A stretch of 64,000 nt of DNA from an uncultured Mesonia sp. (GCA_947499595.1 CANMOY010000001.1:432359-496358), one strand, 5' to 3'; counted from the stretch's first letter, positions 1 through 10,338 are shown. Program-made: numbers and translations. The notes: generated from the sequence alone by a model not told the origin.

Positions 1-549
1 GGTTGGCTCAAGGGTGAGAATGGTGTACATCGTTTAGTTCGTATTTCTCCCTTTGATAGTAATGCGAAAAGACATACTTCTTTTGCATCGGTTTACGTTT
101 ATCCGTTGGTAGATGATTCTATTGAAATTACCATTAATCCCGCCGATATTGAAATTACAACTGCACGTTCTAGTGGAGCAGGCGGACAAAATGTAAATAA
201 GGTAGAAACCAAGGTGCAGCTGGTTCATCACCCCACGGGAATACAGATAAGTTGCTCAGAAACACGATCGCAACATGATAACCGTGAAAGAGCAATGCAA
301 ATGCTGAAATCACAATTGTATGAGCTTGAACTACAAAAACAGTTAGAGCAAAGAGAAGGTATTGAGGCTAGCAAGAAAAAAATTGAATGGGGTTCGCAGA
401 TTCGTAATTATGTAATGCACCCTTACAAACTGGTGAAAGATGTGCGAACGGGAGAGGAAACCGGAAATGTTGATGCGGTGATGAACGGTGACCTAGATGC
501 CTTTCTAAAAGCATATCTTATGCTTATGGGGCAAAAAGAGAAATTGTAA
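1..549 (+). CDS. prfB: Peptide chain release factor 2, C-terminal part (partial)
   Basis: Class I release factor that recognises UGA and UAA stop codons and triggers peptide release on the ribosome. The frame is open from base 1, so the gene is cut by the window edge; about 182 residues remain. The GGQ catalytic motif lies in the segment [16 protein letters not shown] (about residues 56-71 of this fragment), followed by the long basic helix and the conserved C-terminal domain. The region of the programmed frameshift and the SPF codon-recognition motif lie upstream and are not visible. Choice of prfB over prfA rests on the overall C-terminal sequence (for example [18 protein letters not shown]), which is typical of RF2. 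Confidence 0.95.
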   Translation, partial: GWLKGENGVHRLVRISPFDSNAKRHTSFASVYVYPLVDDSIEITINPADIEITTARSSGAGGQNVNKVETKVQLVHHPTGIQISCSETRSQHDNRERAMQMLKSQLYELELQKQLEQREGIEASKKKIEWGSQIRNYVMHPYKLVKDVRTGEETGNVDAVMNGDLDAFLKAYLMLMGQKEKL

Positions 550-612
550 TAAAGCAAAATTCTTATTATATTCCCCCTATCAGACTTATATAATTTTTAT
601 AAAAAAAATAAA

Positions 613-954
613 ATGATTAAAATTTACCATAACCCTAGATGCAGTAAATCTCGAGAAGGCTTAGCCATTTTACAGGAATCTGGTCAAGATTTTCAAATTG
701 TAAAATACCTAAACCAACCCCTTCGTGAAGAAGAAATTAAAGATCTTTTACAAGCTCTAGGTTGTGATCCTATCGACCTAATACGAACAAACGAAAAAAT
801 CTGGAAAGAAGAATTTAAAGGTAAAGAATTAAGTAAAGATCAAATTATCAAAGCAATGCATGATAACCCGAAACTAATTCAACGACCAATTGTTATGCAA
901 AAAGACAAAGCGATAATTGCTAGACCACCAGAAAAAATAAAAGAATTTTTATAA
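613..954 (+). CDS. arsC: ArsC family reductase (arsenate reductase-like)
   Basis: A 113-residue protein of the glutaredoxin-coupled ArsC/YfgD family. The N-terminus MIKIYHNPRCSKSREGL gives the thioredoxin-like first strand and the catalytic Cys10 with downstream Ser/Lys, and the conserved segment QRPIVMQKDKAIIARPPEKI contains the C-terminal arginines that bind the oxyanion in true arsenate reductases. The length matches the family (110-120 residues). There is no ars operon around it (prfB upstream, unknown secreted proteins downstream), so it may be a housekeeping member of the family rather than a dedicated resistance gene. The fold is confident, the substrate is not. Confidence 0.85.
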   Translation: MIKIYHNPRCSKSREGLAILQESGQDFQIVKYLNQPLREEEIKDLLQALGCDPIDLIRTNEKIWKEEFKGKELSKDQIIKAMHDNPKLIQRPIVMQKDKAIIARPPEKIKEFL

Positions 955-1020
955 TTGTTTTAGTAAATTTTATGGACAAAACTTGTTAGCTTTAAGCGTT
1001 TAATATTTAAAATGTTTATG

Positions 1021-1443
1021 ATGAAAAAGTATGCATTTTTTCTATTCTTCGGTTTATTAAGTCTTGGCTTACAAGCTCAGCATCATCTTTTATTAATGGA
1101 GGCTACTCCTAAGATAAAAAAAAAGGCCGATGCTGAGTCTAAAAAAATTGCTAAGCTCTTAGCTTTAGGTCCAGATGAACGCCTAATGGTTCGCAATGCT
1201 TTAATGGTACACGAAGTACAGAAGCAAAAAATTGAAAAAACTACTTGGAGTGCTGCACGAAAAAAAGCCATGTATGATAGGATTGACGCAACCCTGACGG
1301 GCGAATTTGCCAATATTCTCACGCGATATCAATTTAATTTTTTCATGCGCTATCAAGAAGATCAACGCCAAAAACTGCGCCAACAGCAAGGAGTTGAAAA
1401 TGCCGATAAAATAAGAACCCAGGGACAAATGAATAAACTTTGA
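1021..1443 (+). CDS. Small secreted protein of unknown function
   Basis: About 140 residues. MKKYAFFLFFGLLSLGLQAQ is a clear Sec signal peptide ending in the AQA/AQ type site usual in Flavobacteriia. ATG codons at 1012 and 1018 are in frame, but 1021 gives the best MKK n-region. The mature part is helical and rich in Lys, Gln and Arg, with a predicted periplasmic or extracellular location. A similar-sized secreted protein gene follows 70 bp later, and the two share the EATP/EVTPxI-KKxxxE pattern just after the signal peptide and a C-terminal NILT-YQF/AQYN-like segment, so they look like distant paralogues. No known domain was recognised. Confidence 0.7.
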   Translation: MKKYAFFLFFGLLSLGLQAQHHLLLMEATPKIKKKADAESKKIAKLLALGPDERLMVRNALMVHEVQKQKIEKTTWSAARKKAMYDRIDATLTGEFANILTRYQFNFFMRYQEDQRQKLRQQQGVENADKIRTQGQMNKL

Positions 1444-1514
1444 CCAATGGAATTAACGGAGTTTTAACGAGCTAAGCGCCTGTATTTTATTAAATTACCA
1501 TAAAAATTTAAATT

Positions 1515-1868
1515 ATGAAAAATATTATTAGTTTATTACTAATTGGGTTTTTGGCATTTAATATGCAAGCGCAGCAAGTATTGGCAAGTGAAGTAACACC
1601 ACAAATTGAGCAACAAGTTGAAAAGGAAGTACAAATCTTGAAAAACAAATTGGCGCTAACTGGGAAACAAGAAAGCCTCATAACTTTAAAACTTAAAAAT
1701 TTTGGAGTTAGAGAACAAGAAATTATTAAGAGTTCAATTAGTCCAGAAGAAAAGAAAAAAGCCATATTGGCTTTAAAACAAAATGAAGTACTCGAAATGC
1801 GTAATATTCTAACCGATGCTCAGTACAACCAATATGTATCAATGATATTAGAAAAAAATAAAAAGTAA
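1515..1868 (+). CDS. Small secreted helical protein, possible paralogue of the preceding gene
   Basis: A 117-residue protein with signal peptide MKNIISLLLIGFLAFNMQAQ. The mature part is almost entirely charged helix (EVTPQIEQQVEKEVQILKNK, later LTGKQESLITLKLKNFG and MRNILTDAQYNQYVSMI). Comparison with the preceding gene shows the same order of elements: signal peptide, E-(V/A)-TP, charged helix, and RNILTDAQYNQY here against ANILTRYQFNFF there. The resemblance to Spy/CpxP-like helical periplasmic proteins is only in general character. A strong terminator follows directly, so this gene ends the transcript. Confidence 0.7.
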   Translation: MKNIISLLLIGFLAFNMQAQQVLASEVTPQIEQQVEKEVQILKNKLALTGKQESLITLKLKNFGVREQEIIKSSISPEEKKKAILALKQNEVLEMRNILTDAQYNQYVSMILEKNKK

Positions 1869-1890
1869 ATTACTTAAATAGTTCATTTGC

Positions 1891-1930
1891 AAAATCATAA
1901 AGCCACTTCGAGTGGCTTTATGATTTTTTT
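1891..1930 (+). terminator. Strong intrinsic terminator
   Basis: A perfect 17-bp stem (1891-1907 with 1911-1927) with a TCG loop, ending in a T run. It ends transcription from the two small secreted-protein genes. Confidence 0.85.
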
Positions 1931-2010
1931 ATGAAAGTATAATTAAACCTTTCAATGCTTAAAAGGTCTTACACACATAAACAAAACAATAAACAGCTAA
2001 TTGTAACTTC

Positions 2011-4515
2011 ATGAAACTTCAAAAAAAATTACTAACCTTATTTGCTATAATAGCTTGTAGCTTAGGTTATGCACAAAAAAATTATCAGATTTCAGGAAAG
2101 GTAGTCGATAAGGATGCCGGGATACCACTAGAATATGCTACTATTACTCTTAAAGATACAAAAGGGAACCTACCCCCCCAAGGTGGTGTAACCGATTATG
2201 ATGGTAATTTTAAGTTTGAGGTTAAAGAAGGTACTTATGATATAGTGGTTGAGTATATTTCTTTTGAACCCAAAAAATATAACAACCGTACCATTGATAA
2301 AGATACAAAAATGGGTACGGTAAGTTTAGGCCTTAAATCAGATTCGCTCGATGAGGTAGTCGTTCGCGCCGAGACTACCCAAGTAGATATTCGGTTAGAT
2401 AAAAAAATATACAATATAGGTAAAGATCTTACTACCCAGGGAGCTACTGTAAGCGATGCATTAAATAACGTTCCTTCTGTATCTGTAGATGTTGAAGGGG
2501 GTATCAGCTTACGCGGAAATGAAAACGTTCGAATCTTAATTAATGGTAAACCATCGGCTATGGCCGGATTTGGAAATACCGATGTTTTTCAGCAACTACC
2601 TGCAGATGCGATTGAGCGTGTTGAGGTAACTACAAGCCCCTCTGCCCGCTACGATGCCGAAGGAAGTGCAGGTATTCTAAATATTATTTTGAAGAAAGAA
2701 AAAACCCTAGGTTTTAATGGATCAATCACAGCAAACGTAGGTTATCCAACAAATAGTAACCTATCGGCCAACGTAAACCTAAGAACCGATAAGTTTAATG
2801 TGTTTAATACCACGGGAGTTTACTATAGAGAATCACCAGGAAACGCCAACTTTAATAACCGATATTTTGGCGATGATGTAAGCGTAGATAACACACTAGA
2901 AGATAGAGAGTATGACCGTAGAAGAAAAGGAATCAATACCAATATTGGTATGGAATATTTTCTTACCGAAAGTTCATCTATAACTGGTAGCGCTTTTATG
3001 CGTTGGGGCGACGACAAAGACATTAGCACCAATAAAACTTCACGATTTTTCGAAAACAATTTAGTGAATAGAACCGAACGAAAAGAAATTGAAAAGGAAG
3101 AAGATGCTAGTTACCAGTTCTCATTAAATTATCAGAATAAATTTGATGATAAGGGCCATAAATTAACCGCCGATTTTCAATATTCTTTTGACAATGAAGA
3201 TAAACCTACAAGTATTATAGAAAATATCTTAGAACCCAATGAAGATATTCTAGACCAAGAGAGAATCTTTGAAAACGAAAAACAAAATCAATTCTTAGCT
3301 CAAGTAGATTATGTGCTCCCTATGGGGGAAGCACAATTTGAAGCGGGTTACCGAGGAACTTTTGAAAACACCGATACAGATTATAATTTAGAGCGTTTTA
3401 ATTTTGACACCAATCAATTCGAAATTGACAAAGGATTAACCAACTTATTCAAATATACCGAGAATGTAAACGCCATTTACACACAATACGGAAATAAATT
3501 TGGTGACTTTTCATTCTTGCTTGGCTTGCGTTTAGAGCATACCTTATTAAAAGGAGAAGTTTTTTCTGAGTTTGGCGACGAACAAGCCTTAGAAGAAGCG
3601 CTAGGAATAAACGTAGATACCAATTTTGAAAAAGATTATCTAGAGTTATTCCCTACCATTAATCTTATTTATGAATTAGGGGAAAATGAAAACATATCTT
3701 TAGGTTATAACCGTAGGATTAACAGACCGCGCGGTTGGTTTATCAACCCCTTCCCTTCTCGTTCTAGTAGAACCAATATTTTTCAAGGTAATCCTGATTT
3801 AGATCCAGCTTTTTCAGATGCTTTCGATTTAGGTTACCTTAAGCAATGGGATAAACTTACGTTAACTTCTTCTGTATATTACCAACGCGAAACTGGAGCA
3901 TTCAACAGAATTCAGGAAGAAACGGGCGAAACTACTCAAGACGGAGTAAAAATTATTCGAACACTACCAATTAATCTATCAACCGAACAGCGCTTTGGTG
4001 GAGAGTTAGGCGTAATATACAATCCAGAAAGATGGTTGAGATTAAATGGAAGTTTTAATTTATTTGCATCCGATACAAAAGGAGATTTTAATGGAGTAAA
4101 TTATGATGCCAAAAACACCAGCTGGTTTGCGCGTTTTAGCTCTAAAGTTACCTTACCTGCGAATATAGAATGGCAAACTACAGGGTTTTATTTTGGTCCC
4201 AGAGAAACAGCAATTATCGAAACCGATGGTATCTTTAGTCTAAATTTGGCCTTTAGTAAAGAAATCATCAAAGACAAAGCTACACTTTCTTTAAATGTTA
4301 GCGATTTACTCAATAGTCGCAAAAGAAGGTCTTTCACCAACACCCAAGAAAATAGTTTAGATACAAATTATTTCACATCTGATTCTGAATTTCAATGGAG
4401 GGAAAGACAAATTACCTTAGGTTTAATTTACCGATTCAATCAGCCTAAAAACGGGCGCAGAAACGGTCAACGTAACTCAGGTGGAATGGATATGGACGAG
4501 GAGGGCGGATTTTAA
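2011..4515 (+). CDS. TonB-dependent outer-membrane receptor (outer membrane beta-barrel family)
   Basis: An 834-residue protein. Signal peptide MKLQKKLLTLFAIIACSLGYAQ is followed by a carboxypeptidase-regulatory-like domain (about residues 27-108, starting ISGKVVDKDAGIPLEYATIT), a TonB plug (about 115-230, with IYNIGKDLTTQGATVSDALN and LRGNENVRILINGKPSA) and a long beta-barrel with alternating aromatic strands. The end of the barrel, ITLGLIYRFNQ, is followed by an Asn/Gly-rich tail. This architecture is the flavobacterial barrel family often linked to peptide or metal uptake. No SusD-type partner gene is adjacent, so it is not a polysaccharide-utilisation receptor pair; the substrate is unknown. 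It stands alone with its own terminator. Confidence 0.93.
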   Translation: MKLQKKLLTLFAIIACSLGYAQKNYQISGKVVDKDAGIPLEYATITLKDTKGNLPPQGGVTDYDGNFKFEVKEGTYDIVVEYISFEPKKYNNRTIDKDTKMGTVSLGLKSDSLDEVVVRAETTQVDIRLDKKIYNIGKDLTTQGATVSDALNNVPSVSVDVEGGISLRGNENVRILINGKPSAMAGFGNTDVFQQLPADAIERVEVTTSPSARYDAEGSAGILNIILKKEKTLGFNGSITANVGYPTNSNLSANVNLRTDKFNVFNTTGVYYRESPGNANFNNRYFGDDVSVDNTLEDREYDRRRKGINTNIGMEYFLTESSSITGSAFMRWGDDKDISTNKTSRFFENNLVNRTERKEIEKEEDASYQFSLNYQNKFDDKGHKLTADFQYSFDNEDKPTSIIENILEPNEDILDQERIFENEKQNQFLAQVDYVLPMGEAQFEAGYRGTFENTDTDYNLERFNFDTNQFEIDKGLTNLFKYTENVNAIYTQYGNKFGDFSFLLGLRLEHTLLKGEVFSEFGDEQALEEALGINVDTNFEKDYLELFPTINLIYELGENENISLGYNRRINRPRGWFINPFPSRSSRTNIFQGNPDLDPAFSDAFDLGYLKQWDKLTLTSSVYYQRETGAFNRIQEETGETTQDGVKIIRTLPINLSTEQRFGGELGVIYNPERWLRLNGSFNLFASDTKGDFNGVNYDAKNTSWFARFSSKVTLPANIEWQTTGFYFGPRETAIIETDGIFSLNLAFSKEIIKDKATLSLNVSDLLNSRKRRSFTNTQENSLDTNYFTSDSEFQWRERQITLGLIYRFNQPKNGRRNGQRNSGGMDMDEEGGF

Positions 4516-4539
4516 GTTTCCAACTTTCTAAAAAACATA

Positions 4540-4570
4540 AAACCCCTTAGCAAAACTAAGGGGTTTATTA
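4540..4570 (+). terminator. Intrinsic terminator after the TonB-dependent receptor
   Basis: An 11-bp stem AAACCCCTTAG / CTAAGGGGTTT (4540-4550 with 4556-4566) with loop CAAAA, followed by TTATTATTTTC-like sequence. Confidence 0.8.
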
Positions 4571-4597
4571 TTTTCATTGGTATTTCATCACGTACCA

Positions 4598-4630
4598 TAA
4601 AAAAAGCTTGTCTTTTTAAAAGACAAGCTC
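4598..4630 (-). terminator. Intrinsic terminator for the small minus-strand membrane gene
   Basis: Hairpin AGCTTGTCTTTT / AAAAGACAAGCT at about 4605-4629. On the minus strand it is followed by a run of seven T (the A run at 4598-4604), so it terminates the gene that ends at 4662. Confidence 0.75.
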
Positions 4631-4661
4631 ATTGATATAAAATAAAGATTTTTAGAGCGAT

Positions 4662-4844
4662 TTACTCCTCAATCATTTCTCTGTTTTTCCTTGCTTCTTT
4701 TTTCTCTTTAAAACGCTCTAGAAGAGAACCTCCTATCCAATAAGGTACTACAAAAGTTAATAAAAATAGCATTAACCAAAAACCGATTAAACCAATAACC
4801 GCAAACGCTAAAAAACCTAACCACTGGTCGAATTCGAACATCAT
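4662..4844 (-). CDS. Small membrane protein of unknown function
   Basis: Sixty residues: a short N-terminus, one or two hydrophobic helices (about residues 8-37, WLGFLAFAVIGLIGFWLMLF and LLTFVVPYWIGG), then a strongly charged cytoplasmic tail (RFKEKKEARKNREMIEE). It is accepted as a real gene because it has a well-placed terminator of its own, codon use like its neighbours and the typical pattern of a small inner-membrane protein. MFEFD three bases in is an equally good start. Function unknown. Confidence 0.6.
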   Translation of the reverse strand: MMFEFDQWLGFLAFAVIGLIGFWLMLFLLTFVVPYWIGGSLLERFKEKKEARKNREMIEE

Positions 4845-5137
4845 AATTTCTAAATTTCAAGAATTTTTTCAAAGATACATATAATTACAAATTATTTCCA
4901 ACAAAAAGTTAAAAAATAAATAGACCTGCTAATTTTGGCATCAACCCAAATATAGTAGGTTTGATTATCCACAAAATGAGTCTAATTATATTGAGCAAAA
5001 CTGGTTCAATTATAAAAGTTTAAGCATTCTACAAAACTTTGTCTATTTGTCAAGCTTAAAGGCTTTATTTAAAAAAACAAAGGTAAATCAAGTCTGAATT
5101 GATTAAATTTGTGCTGCAAAATTCAAAATACTTCCAA

Positions 5138-6532
5138 ATGAAATACAGAATCGAAAAAGACACGATGGGCGAAGTGCAAGTACCCGCAGATAAACTTTGG
5201 GGAGCACAAACAGAGCGCTCAAGAAATAATTTTAAAATTGGCGCACCTGCATCAATGCCATTAGAAATTATATATGGTTTTGCTTATCTAAAAAAAGCCG
5301 CTGCCTACACCAACGCAGAAGCTGGTGTTTTATCAGAAGAAAAAAGAGATTTAATTGCTCAAGTATGTGATGAAATTTTAGCAGGAAAACACGACAATCA
5401 ATTCCCTTTAGTTATTTGGCAAACTGGATCGGGAACGCAAAGCAACATGAATGTAAACGAGGTAATTGCTAATAGAGCACATCAATTGGCCGGTAAAACT
5501 ATAGGTGAAGGTGAGAAAACACTGCAGCCAAATGATGATGTTAACAAATCTCAATCTTCGAATGATACCTTCCCCACAGGGATGCATATTGCCGCTTATA
5601 AAAAAATTATAGAGGTAACCCTACCTGGTATCAAACAATTACGCGACACTTTAAATGCAAAAGCAGAAGAGTTTAAAAAAGTTGTAAAGATTGGTAGAAC
5701 TCATTTTATGGATGCTACCCCCCTAACACTAGGGCAAGAATTTAGCGGTTACGTTTCTCAACTGGACCATGGTTTAAAAGCATTGAATAATAGCCTGTCA
5801 CATTTAGGTGAATTAGCTTTAGGTGGTACTGCGGTTGGTACCGGATTAAATACACCTAAAAACTATGCTGAAAAGGTAGCTCAATACATCGCCGATTTTA
5901 CCGAATTACCGTTTACTTCGGCTGAAAATAAATTTGAGGCCTTAGCAGCTCATGATGCATTCGTAGAAACACACGGTGCATTAAGACAATTGGCCGTTTC
6001 ATTAAACAAAATTGGCAACGATATTAGAATGTTAGCTTCGGGACCTCGAAGTGGAATTGGCGAGATCAATATCCCAGCTAATGAGCCAGGTTCTTCAATC
6101 ATGCCAGGCAAAGTAAACCCTACCCAATGTGAGGCGTTAACAATGGTATGTTCTCAAGTAATTGGTAACGATGTGGCAATGAGCGTTGGCGGTATGCAAG
6201 GTCAATTTGAGCTGAATGTCTTTAAACCTGTTATGGCGACTAACTTGTTAGAAAGCGCTCAATTATTGGGAGATGCTTGTGTTTCTTTTGAAGAACATTG
6301 CGTTAGTGGCATCACGCCAAACCAAGCAAGAATAGATGAGCTATTACAAAATAGCTTAATGCTGGTAACAGCCCTTAATACAAAAATTGGTTACTATAAA
6401 GCTGCAGAAATTGCCAATACCGCCCACAAAAATGGCACAACACTTAAAGAAGAAGCCATTAATTTAGGATATACCACAGCCGAAGAGTTTGACGCTTGGG
6501 TAAAACCGGAAGATATGGTTGGAGAAATATAA
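5138..6532 (+). CDS. fumC: Fumarate hydratase class II
   Basis: Reversible hydration of fumarate to L-malate in the TCA cycle, an iron-independent homotetramer. The product is 464 residues, the usual length. The superfamily signature [11 protein letters not shown] is present, as are [14 protein letters not shown], the HPNDDVN-equivalent [15 protein letters not shown] and [15 protein letters not shown]. The frame could be read from a TTG at 5099, but the ATG at 5138 ([16 protein letters not shown]) matches the family start and is chosen. It is a single-gene unit; TAAATTTG at 5104-5111 resembles a Bacteroidetes -7 box about 27 bp ahead of the start. Confidence 0.97.
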   Translation: MKYRIEKDTMGEVQVPADKLWGAQTERSRNNFKIGAPASMPLEIIYGFAYLKKAAAYTNAEAGVLSEEKRDLIAQVCDEILAGKHDNQFPLVIWQTGSGTQSNMNVNEVIANRAHQLAGKTIGEGEKTLQPNDDVNKSQSSNDTFPTGMHIAAYKKIIEVTLPGIKQLRDTLNAKAEEFKKVVKIGRTHFMDATPLTLGQEFSGYVSQLDHGLKALNNSLSHLGELALGGTAVGTGLNTPKNYAEKVAQYIADFTELPFTSAENKFEALAAHDAFVETHGALRQLAVSLNKIGNDIRMLASGPRSGIGEINIPANEPGSSIMPGKVNPTQCEALTMVCSQVIGNDVAMSVGGMQGQFELNVFKPVMATNLLESAQLLGDACVSFEEHCVSGITPNQARIDELLQNSLMLVTALNTKIGYYKAAEIANTAHKNGTTLKEEAINLGYTTAEEFDAWVKPEDMVGEI

Positions 6533-6590
6533 TCCAATAGTGAGCAGGACTTTTTCACTTTTGGAAAAAGTATTTATTAGCTAAACTAAT

Positions 6591-6625
6591 AAAAAATACC
6601 GCTGAAATTTTCAGCGGTATTTTTT
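6591..6625. terminator. Bidirectional terminator between fumC and the SMR gene
   Basis: A 15-bp stem (6591-6605 with 6611-6625) flanked by A and T runs, placed between two convergent genes, so it can serve both strands. Confidence 0.85.
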
Positions 6626-6632
6626 ATTAAAG

Positions 6633-6962
6633 TTAAGTGTTTGAGACATATTTAAGTCCAACAATGGAAAGCACTAGCGTACTAATAAAAAAGATACGCC
6701 AAAAATCTATAGGCTCTTTAAAATAAAAAATTCCTACAAATACCGTCCCAACAGCGCCTATACCTGTCCAAACTGCATAGGCAGTACCTATTGGTAATTC
6801 TTGTGTTGCTTTTATTAATAATAGCATGCTTAAGCACAAGCAAATAACAAAACTTCCATACCAATATATGGCCTCGTTACCACTACTTTGTTGTGCCTTG
6901 CCTAAAGACGAAGCAAAACCCACCTCGAACAAGCCACCTAGAATTAAAAATATCCAACTCAC
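6633..6962 (-). CDS. gdx: SMR-family transporter, guanidinium exporter (Gdx/SugE) type
   Basis: A 109-residue protein with four membrane helices. The essential membrane Glu13 lies in LILGGLFEVGFASSLG, and the segment LPIGTAYAVWTGIGAVGTV is characteristic of the Gdx/SugE subgroup, which exports guanidinium in exchange for protons, rather than the EmrE multidrug subgroup. It is a single gene, consistent with the homodimeric members of the family and not with paired SMR genes. No ykkC-type guanidine riboswitch was recognised upstream. Its start lies 9 bp after the ccsBA stop, so it is probably co-transcribed with ccsBA. Confidence 0.88.
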   Translation of the reverse strand: MSWIFLILGGLFEVGFASSLGKAQQSSGNEAIYWYGSFVICLCLSMLLLIKATQELPIGTAYAVWTGIGAVGTVFVGIFYFKEPIDFWRIFFISTLVLSIVGLKYVSNT

Positions 6963-6971
6963 TTATTGATA

Positions 6972-9900
6972 TTATTTTTTATAGAACTTTTTATACTTCC
7001 GGTAAGCAAAATGGCCTAAAATGAGCCAAGCTACGAAAGCACCAATTATAAATTGATAACTAATAATTTGATCTCCGCTGGCATAAGAATGTAATCCTGT
7101 AAGATAAAAATTAACACCAAAATAAGTCATTAAAATAGAACCGAACGCGAGTACAGCCACCCAGTTAAATATAAATCTACCGCGCAAACCAGGAACCAAG
7201 CGCATATGTATTACAAAGGCGTAAACCATAATACTTATCAAAGCCCAAGTCTCCTTAGGATCCCAACCCCAATATCTACCCCAGCTTTCATTGGCCCATT
7301 GACCACCTAAAAAGTTACCAATGGTCAATAATACTAAGCCTACGGTAAGTGCTAACTCATTAATAATCGTTATTTCCTCTATATTTATGCCTAATTTCTT
7401 ACGGTTGTTTTCGTTGGTAAAAATCATTAACAAGAGGGCCACCAAACCTAAAATCATACCCAAGGTAAATGGACCGTAACTGGCGACAATTACCGCCACG
7501 TGAATCATCAACCAATAAGAATCTAATACAGGTTGTAAATTAGCTATACTTGGGTCTAACCAGTTTAAATTGGCGACCATTAAAATCATTGCAGTAACAA
7601 ATGTCGTTGAAGCAGTAGTTAAATCGCTCTTTCGGCCCCAAGCCAAGCCAAAAAACATGGTTGCCCAGGCTACATAAATTATACTCTCATAAGCATCAGA
7701 CCACGGAGCATGACCCGAAACGTACCAACGGGCTATTAAGCCAGCGGTATGAAGCAAAAACAATAAAACAATTACAACTTTAGATACGGTTATGAGTACT
7801 GGTAAAGCCTTATGTTTTTTGAAAATTGCAATTACCACAAATAGAAACATCGCCATACCTGCAATCATATACATCCAGAACAAGTTCCTAAATACATCAT
7901 ATTTATTATAAAGTACCTCTGCTTTAATTTTATTTTCGGAGGGTAATACCTCTGATCCGAATTTTTTCTGAAACCCTACTAAACTCTCTAAAACTTCATT
8001 AGCTTTGGAGTAATCTTTGGTTTTCTTAGCCACTTGAATGGTTTGCATATAAAGGGGCAATATATTGGTAACATACAAGCTATCTACCCCAGTAAACATG
8101 CCTTCACCTTTAATAGCCTCTGGGTAAGAAACCCATTTATTATTTTCTGCATTGGGTATCGGAAAAATACGTAATATCCTGCCTTCTAAGGCACTATATA
8201 ATAAATTTACTTTTTCATCGGCAGCGATGTAATCTTTTTGAAATTGGTTTTTAACGCTAGCGCGATAGGCTTCTTCTAAAAAAGGAGCTAATTTATAGTT
8301 ACCTCTTGCATCAAAAAATTGTGCTAAACGTACATGAGAGGCACCTTCTTCTATTCCTATTACGTGATGCAAGCTATCGTTTTTGGCTTTTATAGCTATT
8401 AGAGGAACATTATACCATAAAGCTGGGTTCTCGGTCATGGAGAAAAACACTTGATCTGGATTTAGACCTTCATAATTGTTGCTTTTACTGAGTTTCCTAA
8501 GCAATTCTGAAGAAAAAGTGTTTACAGGTTTCATCCTACCACCCGCATCCTGAATTACTAAATGCCCGAATTTATCGGCGTGCTCTTTAGAAACTTGTGT
8601 AGCTTTTAAGATAGAGTCAATTCGCTTTTTAGGCATCATAGCTTCTAACATATCCATATGGCTATGTTCTTCGTTGGGCGGTGTAGCCTCAGCAGCTGCT
8701 TGTGCTATACTATCTAAATCTGCCTCGTGGTGCGTATGATTTTCTTGTGCCCATGAGGTTAAACCAAATAGCAAAGCGATTATGGTTATTTTAGCCTTTT
8801 TGGCTTTTAACTTCTCTAATCTTTTAGTTAACTCTCCAAAACGAGATCCTGGTTCAAACAATAAAATCATCATGGCTAAATAAAGCAGGAAGTAACCGAT
8901 ATAGGTAATCCAAGTTCCCCACCAATCATGGTTCACTGACAAAATGGTGCCTTTTTCATCTGGATTAAATGAAGCTTGGAAAAAGCGATACCCTTCATAG
9001 TCGAGCACATGGTTCATATAAATATCATAATCAAATCTTTCGTCCTCACCTATCACTTCTACCTTACTTTTAAAAGAAGCATAACTAGGAGTTGGATTAT
9101 CCTCAGTACCCGGATGTTTTTCAGCAATAAAATCATTCAGCTTAAGCGAAAAAGGCAACTGATATTCTTTGCTTCCATAACGCAAATAAACCTCTAAATC
9201 ACCAATTTCTAGTTTTTTATAATCGTTCAGGTAACCCTTACCCCCTAATAACTTAATCTCTTTGGTTTCACCTTGGGTACTTACATTTAAAACCACACCA
9301 TCTTGTTGGTTATCTACTCTTTTTTCTGAGGCTTTAACATCATACTTTCCTTTTACCATGGGATCCGGAAAAACAAACTGCATTCCCGCCATCTGGTATA
9401 ATGAACGCATCATAAGCGGCTGTACAGAATCTACTACAACTTTTCCTTGCTTCTGGTCGGCCATGCGCATATAAGTCCCCTCAAAAGGAGTTGAGATGCT
9501 TTGTTGTTGATCATTGATAATGATGTTAATGGCTCCGTCGGTAGGCTTGTTCAACGTAAAAAGTACATTATGAATTGAGGTAATTTCGCCCTCTTCTAAA
9601 TAATGATCGTGTCGATCGCCACCTCCAGCTTCAACTATTTTTAAGTAATTCTTACCATTTTCATCCTCAATGAGCCCTTCTTCGGCACCGTGAATGAAAT
9701 CTGTCACTGCAAACTCAATATGCTGACCTTTAAAATCGGTACTCAATGTTTGCTTATTATCTACCTTCGGGGCTAAAGTCAAAGGTAAATTAACGGTTCG
9801 TCTAAGATGCTCTCCTTCTACCTCACCATCTACTAAGACAGAAAGATAGGTTTTTTCAGATAACATTATATTACTTGTCTCGCCTTCACGAATGGGCATT

Positions 9901-10220
9901 ACACCTTCATAACCAATATACCTTGTTACCCCGGCTCCAATTATTATCAAAATAAAAGAGAGGTGTAGCAGTAGCGTATTTAATTTTTCTTTTCGTAGCA
10001 AGCGATAACGCTTAATATTACCGATAAAATTCAAGGCAAAAATCAGCATCATAGCTTCAAACCACCAAGCATTGTAAATCCATGCTCGAGCTGTAGCAGT
10101 AGAATATGAATTTTCAACAAAAGTACCTACAGCCATGGCTACAGAAAATGCGATAAAGAGGAAGGCCATTGTACGTGTAGAAAAAAGAATTTTGGCCAGT
10201 TTATTTTGCATAGCAGTCAT
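6972..10220 (-). CDS. ccsBA: Cytochrome c biogenesis protein CcsBA (ResB-CcsA fusion)
   Basis: System II cytochrome c synthase that carries heme across the inner membrane and attaches it to apocytochrome c. The 1082-residue protein is a natural fusion: a ResB-like N-terminal half (about residues 1-470, membrane helices around a large periplasmic beta-rich domain), a second periplasmic linker domain of about 230 residues, and a CcsA C-terminal half with eight or so helices. The heme-handling tryptophan-rich motif WGWDPKETWALI is at about residue 980. ATG codons at 10220 and 10211 are both possible starts. Fusion is typical of Bacteroidetes and Epsilonproteobacteria. Confidence 0.95.
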   Translation of the reverse strand: MTAMQNKLAKILFSTRTMAFLFIAFSVAMAVGTFVENSYSTATARAWIYNAWWFEAMMLIFALNFIGNIKRYRLLRKEKLNTLLLHLSFILIIIGAGVTRYIGYEGVMPIREGETSNIMLSEKTYLSVLVDGEVEGEHLRRTVNLPLTLAPKVDNKQTLSTDFKGQHIEFAVTDFIHGAEEGLIEDENGKNYLKIVEAGGGDRHDHYLEEGEITSIHNVLFTLNKPTDGAINIIINDQQQSISTPFEGTYMRMADQKQGKVVVDSVQPLMMRSLYQMAGMQFVFPDPMVKGKYDVKASEKRVDNQQDGVVLNVSTQGETKEIKLLGGKGYLNDYKKLEIGDLEVYLRYGSKEYQLPFSLKLNDFIAEKHPGTEDNPTPSYASFKSKVEVIGEDERFDYDIYMNHVLDYEGYRFFQASFNPDEKGTILSVNHDWWGTWITYIGYFLLYLAMMILLFEPGSRFGELTKRLEKLKAKKAKITIIALLFGLTSWAQENHTHHEADLDSIAQAAAEATPPNEEHSHMDMLEAMMPKKRIDSILKATQVSKEHADKFGHLVIQDAGGRMKPVNTFSSELLRKLSKSNNYEGLNPDQVFFSMTENPALWYNVPLIAIKAKNDSLHHVIGIEEGASHVRLAQFFDARGNYKLAPFLEEAYRASVKNQFQKDYIAADEKVNLLYSALEGRILRIFPIPNAENNKWVSYPEAIKGEGMFTGVDSLYVTNILPLYMQTIQVAKKTKDYSKANEVLESLVGFQKKFGSEVLPSENKIKAEVLYNKYDVFRNLFWMYMIAGMAMFLFVVIAIFKKHKALPVLITVSKVVIVLLFLLHTAGLIARWYVSGHAPWSDAYESIIYVAWATMFFGLAWGRKSDLTTASTTFVTAMILMVANLNWLDPSIANLQPVLDSYWLMIHVAVIVASYGPFTLGMILGLVALLLMIFTNENNRKKLGINIEEITIINELALTVGLVLLTIGNFLGGQWANESWGRYWGWDPKETWALISIMVYAFVIHMRLVPGLRGRFIFNWVAVLAFGSILMTYFGVNFYLTGLHSYASGDQIISYQFIIGAFVAWLILGHFAYRKYKKFYKK

Positions 10221-10338
10221 TTTTTTATAAACACTGCAAATTTACCACCTTTAAAGTTATTTTTACTGCTTTTTTCATAACTTATTGTAGGCATTATTTT
10301 AATTTTTTAATGCAAGAAACTTTTAATATTTTAGCCCC

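Noticed and set aside
8976..9474. Plus-strand open frames inside ccsBA
   Set aside because: They are antisense to a well-conserved gene and have no protein-like features.
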